Assembly (NCBI RefSeq): GCF_026212465.1
Contig: NC_080048.1
Coordinates: 26,260,993 to 26,324,992, forward strand
Source: Amaranthus tricolor
Taxonomy: Eukaryota > Streptophyta > Magnoliopsida > Caryophyllales > Amaranthaceae
Length of the DNA stretch: 64,000 bases
Direction of reading: 5' to 3'
Shown: piece by piece, positions 57,258-64,000 of the stretch
Numbering within the stretch: position 1 is the stretch's first letter
Layout of the letters: each line of letters opens with the position of its first letter
Made by a program: the position numbers and the translations under genes
Notes under the pieces: generated by a model
Databases searched by the model: none
The model's input: only the letters and a program-made list of their open reading frames with translations
What the model was told of the DNA's origin: nothing

Positions 57258-59392
57258 CATACAACAACCACTTGAGGATATGGTACTCCATACCAAGTAC
57301 ACTAACACACTCCATACCGAGTGTGTGGGGCCCTATGATATAACCATTCCATACCGAATTGTGGTGGCATTTGTCTCACCCATCAATCGCAGTCTAAGGG
57401 TTTTCCTCTCTATACATGTATCACATATAATAATGACATCATGAAGTATTGGGCAACCAATTCATGCTTCATGCCATCCAGGTGAAATAATACTCATGCA
57501 TCATAAGATTGCCATAACATATTATATCAAAATAATCATGAAGCATAAATATCCTCAAAAATAAGGTTGACAACCATTTTGCATTAAAAGGGTGGCTTAA
57601 TTTAATCCCTTCTTTAGTGGATTCCTTTAGATTTGTACCATACTTTCAAAGGTCATAATTTTCTGTTTAGAGCTTCAAATTAAGAAATTTTTGAGTCTAA
57701 ATTGGTTAGCTTTTTATAAACTTTACCTCTCATTAAGGAAGCATTTACCGATTCTAAGTCCATAACTGGGGAAAAATAATACTAAACATAACAACTTGTC
57801 CTAAAAACATAATTGCTCTGTCCAGTGTATTACGAAAGTCATAACTCAGCATACACAACTTCATTTCAAGTGATTGTTGAGCCTAAATTCAAGTACTTTC
57901 AACGACCTACAAGTTTTATTTAAACAGTTTAAGCTAATTCTGCCCCTAACTAAGTCAAATATGCTAAAACATTAAGAATCTCATTTTTTTCAACTAATAC
58001 TCTAAAAATAGAACACTTGCTACTCAACGAAGTTAAACTAAGTCATGTTCTTAGGCTCATTAGGAATACTAAATGAACTTATTTGAAACTGATTTTTGGA
58101 TATCGTTTAGGCCTATATTTAATCTTTCCAAAACATTAAGAATTACGAAGTTTGGGTTAGCATATTAGTCTCTATGTCTAATTTACTAACAATAGGTAAA
58201 ACTGACTTTTCAGATTGCATATTTCTACAAATCCAATTAAAAAGACCACTTATAAAATTTACCCAGATTATGAAATTTGGACTCAATTATATTAATATAA
58301 GTAGGAGTGTTATGTCCAAATTTGAGATTAATTAGAGCAGTGTAACAAGTCCTTTAAGTTTGATTAATTCAGGGCAAGAACATGTTACCTTAACAGAAGA
58401 CACTGAAAATAGGACGTTAATATAAAAATAATTATAAATACTTACAAAAATACCCATATCCCGAATTTAACATGTAATATCAAAAATTTCATGTGGAGTA
58501 ATATTTAAAAAAAACGAAGCTAAAATAATTTCTTAAGTATCCTAAATAGTCTCGACATACTCAGAAGGTCACAGCATGTACCCGGTTTGGTCTTTGCTCA
58601 AATTCACCCATTTTTAAGGCATGAGACTTGGATTAAATCATTTTTACATACTGTATATGAATAATAATAACTTAGAATAGGTTCTAGTTACCTTAATTCG
58701 TGGGTTAAATACCCAAAAGGTTGAAGAAACCACTCGCTAAACACACGTCCTGGTAGGCGTGTTGCTGCTGCCTCTTTGATTGTGTTTTTTGGTGATCTTT
58801 TGTGCAAGATTTGAAGGGATTTCTTGCTTGAGTATTTAGAGGAAAGTTTTCAGAATAGTGGGCAGTCTTTAGCTTTCTTAGTTAAGAAGGATGAGAAACT
58901 AATTTAAGGGAACAAATAGATAAGCGCCGCTAGCTCAAATGAAGAAGCAAGGAGGTGGCTTTGCTTAGGCTTGAAGTTCTCCCTTATGTTAATGCCACAT
59001 GGTAGCTTAGGTGGATTGATGTCACGTATTGACATGCGTTCTAGTATGGAAGGCTAATTAGAACATAAGAAGGTCATTTTGAAGGCTTAAAACACTAGAC
59101 ATGAAGAATTAGAAATTAAAGGGTTTTAGTTGTGTACATTGTTGTACATTAAGGTGCTTGCTTACCTTAGCTAACTTGAAAAAAAAGTGTAATTATGCCT
59201 ACATTGCATAATTTTGAACATGAGTGGGGTTAAGTAAGCTCGTTGAATCGAATTAAGTTTACTCGGGGAAAATTTCCTTATAAACTTAATCGTTTCTAAG
59301 CTTCTTGTTCTATTTACAATTAGAACGTTAAAGCCTTAATTTCAACGGTTATTAACCTTAATTATGTGGTACTAGTTTCTTGGGTGTTACAC
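57258..59392 (-). mobile_element. Non-satellite insert, probable truncated solo LTR of a gypsy element
   Basis: About 2.1 kb without coding capacity between satellite ending ggcatacaaca and satellite resuming cagaacactattt. The right end reads gggtgttaca, the mirror of a TGTAACACCC LTR start, so an LTR on the minus strand is likely. The left part has the repeated motif ccataccgagtg / ccatacc and ggggcccta, in keeping with gypsy LTRs. The left end (accacttgagg) does not show the expected TG border, and the flanking duplications do not match cleanly. The LTR is therefore probably truncated or the join rearranged. It is not a copy of the Ty3 LTR at 43847. The ORF at 57238-57444 is not supported. 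Confidence 0.62.
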
Positions 59393-62300
59393 AGAACACT
59401 ATTTGGTATAATATTATGTTGAAGTGTTTAGAATTCAAAATCATAGTCATCTGTTAGAAATTAGGTGCTAAGTTGCGATTTTAAGGATTTTGAGATTTTT
59501 TGGCACTTTCGCGCATAAAGTAGCTAAAGCTTGGTTCATTTTGCACGAAACTTGGCACACTACACTATTTGGAATATATTATTGTTTTAAAGTGGTTAAA
59601 ATTAAAAATCATAGTTATATGCTAGAAATTACGTGCTAAGTTCTGATTTTAAGGGTTTTTAAGTGTTTTTTGCACTTTTGAGCATAAAGTAGCTCAAACT
59701 TGGCTTGTTTTGCACGAAACTTGGAACACAACACAATTTGGTATATATTATTGTCTTGAAGTGGTAAAAATTGAAAATCATAGTTTTATGTTAGAAATTA
59801 CTTGCTAAGTTGCGATTTTAAGGGTTTTTAGGCTTTTTTTACACTTTCGCACATAAAGTAGCTAAAACTTGGTTCGTTTTGCACGACACTAGGCACACAA
59901 CACTATTGGGTATATTATTGTGTTAAAGTGGTTAGAATTGAAAATCATAGTCATATGCTTGAAATTACGTGCTAAGTTACTATTATAAGGGTTTTCAAGT
60001 GTTTTTTGCAATTTTGCGCATAAAGTAAACTTGGTTTGTTTTCACAAAACTTGGTACACAACAATATTTGGTATATATTATTGTGTTGAAGATTTTACAA
60101 TTGAAAATCATAGTTATATCTAGAAATTAAGTGATATGTTGCGATTTTAAGGGATTTTAAGATTTTTTGGCACTTTCGCGCATCAAGTAGCTAAAACTTG
60201 GTTTTTTTTCGCACGAAACTTGGCAGACAACACTATTTGGTATATATTATTGTGTTGAAGTGGTTAAAATTGAAAATCATACTAATATGTTAGAAATTAC
60301 GTGCTAAGTTGCGATTTTTAAGGGTTTTTAAGCTTTTTTTGCACTTTCGCGCATAAAATAGCTAAAACCTCGCTTGTTTTGCACGAAACTCAGTACACAA
60401 CACTATTTGGTATATATTATTGTGTTGAAGTGGTTAATATTGAAAATCATAGTTATATGCTAGAAATTACGTACTAAGTTGCGATTTTAAGGTTTTCAGG
60501 ATTTTTTAGCACTTCCGCGAATAAATTAGCTAAAACTTAGTTTATTTTCCACGATACGTGGCACAGAACACTATTTGGTATATATTATTGTGTTGAAGTG
60601 GTTAAAATTGTAAACCATAGTTATTTGCTAGAAATTACGTGCTAAGTTGTTAGAATTGAAAATCATAGTCATATGCTACAAATTACTTTCTAAGTTGCGA
60701 TTCTCAAGGTTTTTAAGATTTTTTTGCACTTCCACGCATAAAGTTGCTAAAACTTGGTTTTTTTTGCACGAAACTTGCCACACAACACTATTTGGTATAT
60801 ATTATTTTGTTGAAGTGGTTAAAATTTAAAATCATGGTTATACGTTAGACATTACCTGCTATGTTGCAATTTTAAGGGTTTATATGAATTTTTGGCACTT
60901 TCGCGCATAAAATAGCAAAAACTTGGTTTGTTTTGCACGAAACTTTGCACACATCACTATTTGGTATATATTATTGTGTTGAAGTGGTTAGAATTGAAAA
61001 TAATAGTAATACGCCAAAAATTACGAGCTAAGTTGCTATTTAAAGGTTTTAAAGATTTTTTGGCACTTTCGCGCATAAAGTAGCTAAAACTTGGTTTGTT
61101 TTGCAGGAAACATAGTACACAACACTATTTGGTATATATTATTGTTTTGTAGTGGTTAAAAATGAAAATCATAATTATATGCTAGAAATTACGTGCTAAG
61201 TAGTGATTTTAAGGGTTTTTATGTGTGGTTTGCACTTTCACGCATAAAGTACCTCAAACTTTGTTAGTTTTACACGAAACTTGGCAGACAACACTATTTC
61301 GCATATATTATTTGGTTGAAGTCATTAGAATTTAAAATCACATTCACATGCTAGAAATTACGTGCTAAGATATGATTTTTAGTGTTCTTAAGCTTTTTTG
61401 GCACTTTCGCGTATAAAGTATATAAAACTTCGTTTGTGTAGAACGAAACTTGGCAGACAACACCGTTTTCGATATATTATTTTGTTGATGAGCTTAAAAT
61501 TTAAAATCATAGTTATGTGTTAGAAATTACGTGTTAAGTTCCGATTTTAAATGTTTTTAAGCTTTTTTGGCACTTTCGCTCATAAAATAGCTAAAACTAG
61601 GTTTGTTTTGCACGAAACTTGGCACACAACACTATTTGGTATATATTATTGTGTTGAAGTAGTTAGAAATTAAAATCATAGTCATATGCTATAAATTACG
61701 TGCTAAGTTGCGATTTTAAGAGCTTTTAAATGTTTTTGGCACTTTCGCGCATAAAGGAGTTCAAACTTGGTTTGTTTTGCACGAAACTTGGCACACAACA
61801 TTATTTGGTATATATTATTGTGTTGAAGTGGTTAATATTGAAAATCATATTCATATGCCATGCTAAGGTGCGATTTTAAGGGTTTTTAAGATTTTTTGGT
61901 ACTTTCGCACATAAAGTAGCTAAAACTTGGTTTGTTTTGCACGAAACTTGGAACAACAATATTTGGTATATATTATTGTGTTTAAGTGGTTAAAATTGAA
62001 AATCTTGATTATATGCTAGAAATTACATGCTAAGTAGTGATTTTAAGGGTTTTCTAGAGCTTTTTCCACTTTCGCGCATAAAGTAGCTCAAACTTTGTTT
62101 GTTTTCCACGAAACATGGCACACAACACTATTTGCTTTATATTATTGTTTTGAAGTGGTTACAATTGAAAACTTGGTTTTGTGTTGCACATAACTTGGCA
62201 CAGAACACTATTTGGTATATTATTGTGTGGAAGTGGTTAGAATTGAAAATCATAGTCATATGCTTGACATTGTGTGCTAAGTTGCTATTTTAAGAGATTT

Positions 62301-64000
62301 TAAGTGTTTTTTGGCACCTTTGCGCATAAACTAGATCAAACGTGCTTTGTATTACACGAAACTTGGCACATAACACTATTTGGTATATATTATTGCGCTA
62401 AAGTGGTTTCAATTGAAAATCATAGTTATATGCTATAAATTACGTACTAAGTTGCGATTTTAACGTTTTTTAGATTTTTTGGCATTTTCGTGCATAAGGT
62501 AGCTAAAACATGGTTTGTTTTGCATGAATCTTGGAAGACAACGCTATTTGTTGAAGTGTTTACAATTTAACATCATAGTTATATGCTAGAAATTACGTAC
62601 TAAGTTGCGATTTTAAGCGATTTTATGGCACTTTCGTGCATAAGGTAGCTAAAACTTGGTTTGTTTTGCACGAAACTATACACACAAAACTATTTGGTAT
62701 ATATATTATTGTGTTGAAGTGGTTGAAATTTAAAATCATAGTTATATGCTAGAAATTATGTGCTAAGTTGCGATTTTAAGGGTTTTTTAGTGTTTATTGC
62801 ACTTTGGCACATAAAGTAGCTAAAACTTGGTTTGTTTTGCACGAAAATTGGCACATAACATTATTTGGTACATATCATTGTGTTGAAGTAGTTAGAATTG
62901 AAAATCATATTTACATGCGAGAAATTACGTGCTAAGTTGCGATCTTAAGGGTTTTTATGCTTTTGTGGCACTTTCGCGCATAATGTAGCTAAAACTTGGT
63001 TTGTTTTGCACGAAAATTGGCACATAACACTATTTGTATATATTATTGTGTTGAAGTGGTTAAAATGGAAAATCATAGTTATATATTAGAAATTACGTAC
63101 TAAGTTGCGATTTTAATAGTTTTTAAATGTTTTTGGCACTTTCGCGCATAAAGGAGTTCAAACTTGGTTTGTTTTGCACGAAACTCGACAGACAACATTA
63201 TTTGGTATATATTATTGTGTTGAAGTGGTTAGTATTGAAAATCATATTCATATGCCATGCTAAGGTGCGATTTTAAGGGCTTTTAAGATTTTTTGGTACT
63301 TTCGCACATAAAGTAGCTAAAACTTGGTTTGTTTTGCATGAAACTTGGAACAACAATATTTGGTATATATTAATGTGTTTAAGTGGTTAAAATTGAAAAT
63401 CCTGATTATATGCTAGAAATTACATGCTAAGTAGTGATTTTAAGGGTTTTTTAGAGCTTTTTCCACTTTTGCGCATAAAGTAGCTCAAACTTGGTTTGTT
63501 TTGCACGAAACATGGCACACAACACTATTTGCTTTATATTATTGTTTTGAAGTGGTTAAAAATTACGTACTATGTTGCGATTTTAAGGTTTTTAAGATTG
63601 TTTGGCACTTTCGTGCATAAAGATGCTAAAACTTGGTTTGTTTTGCACGAAACTTGGCACACAAGACTATTTAGTATATATTATTGTGTTGAAGTGGTTA
63701 GAAATGAAAATAATAGTCACATGCTAGAAATTACGTGATAAGATGCGATTTTAAGGGTTTTTAAGCCTTTTTCTCACTTTCGCGCATAAAGTAGATAAAA
63801 CTTGGTTTGTTTTGCACGAAACTTGGCAGACAACACTATTTGGTATATATTATTGTGTTGAGGTGGTAAAAATTGAAAATCGTAGTTATATGTTAGAAAT
63901 TATGTCCTAAGTTGCGATTTTAAGGGTTTTTAAACTTTTTTGGCACTTTCTCGCATAAAATAGCTAAAACTTCATTTGTTTTGTACGAAACTCTTTACAC
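59393..64000 (+). repeat. Satellite array, block 6 (continues past the window)
   Basis: About 27 monomers in the same orientation. The stretch 62510-63130 matches 42050-42680 variant for variant at an offset of 20,455 bp. The stretch around 61838-62150 recurs near 63235-63545, offset about 1397 bp. Truncated monomers occur at 61858, 62170 and 63256. No genes. Confidence 0.95.

Overview
The window looks like plant nuclear heterochromatin, most likely from a eudicot. The evidence is AT-rich satellite DNA with a monomer of about 167 bp, interrupted by plant-type transposable elements: a Sirevirus (Ty1/copia) with an envelope-like ORF, a CACTA (En/Spm) DNA transposon, a chromodomain Ty3/gypsy element of Tekay type, a 5'-truncated LINE, and a probable LTR fragment. 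I cannot name the species. No ordinary host gene, tRNA or rRNA is visible.

Layout. Satellite blocks, all in one orientation: 1-2907, 13488-16954, 27431-42712, 43171-43846, 54527-57257 and 59393-64000, about 29.7 kb and roughly 178 monomers. Insertions: Sirevirus 2908-13487 (LTRs 2908-4123 and 12271-13487, TSD gttag); CACTA element 16955 to about 27430, its right terminus lost; LINE 3' end 42713-43170 (TSD aaacttgg); Ty3 element on the minus strand 43847-54526 (LTRs 43847-45922 and 52350-54526, TSD aagta); probable LTR fragment 57258-59392. Monomers within a block form higher-order repeats whose period changes along the array: about 1172, 1300, 1850 and 677 bp.

Element genes. The Sirevirus carries gag, PR, INT, RT, RNase H and a separate envelope-like ORF, all broken by stops and frameshifts. 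The Ty3 element carries gag, PR, RT, RNase H, INT and chromodomain, also broken. It has in addition a 266-codon acidic, coiled-coil-like reading frame between its 5' LTR and gag. The CACTA element has two minus-strand genes in tandem: a TNP2 transposase (26023 to 23416) and a spliced gene that joins a Transposase_24-like N-terminus to a C48/Ulp1-like cysteine protease (about 23206 to 17436). I could place 11 GT-AG-style exons in the second gene, with His, Asp and Cys of the protease triad all present.

Most interesting point. The intron before the catalytic-Cys exon of the Ulp1-like gene (17741-20152) is filled by about ten monomers of the same satellite family as the surrounding array. They are inverted relative to that array and belong to a distinct, homogeneous 169-bp subfamily. 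A single degraded monomer lies between the two CACTA genes (about 23271-23396) in the same orientation. So the transposon carries the satellite in which it is embedded, either captured from the array or as a relative of its source. The second notable item is the extra pre-gag ORF of the chromovirus.
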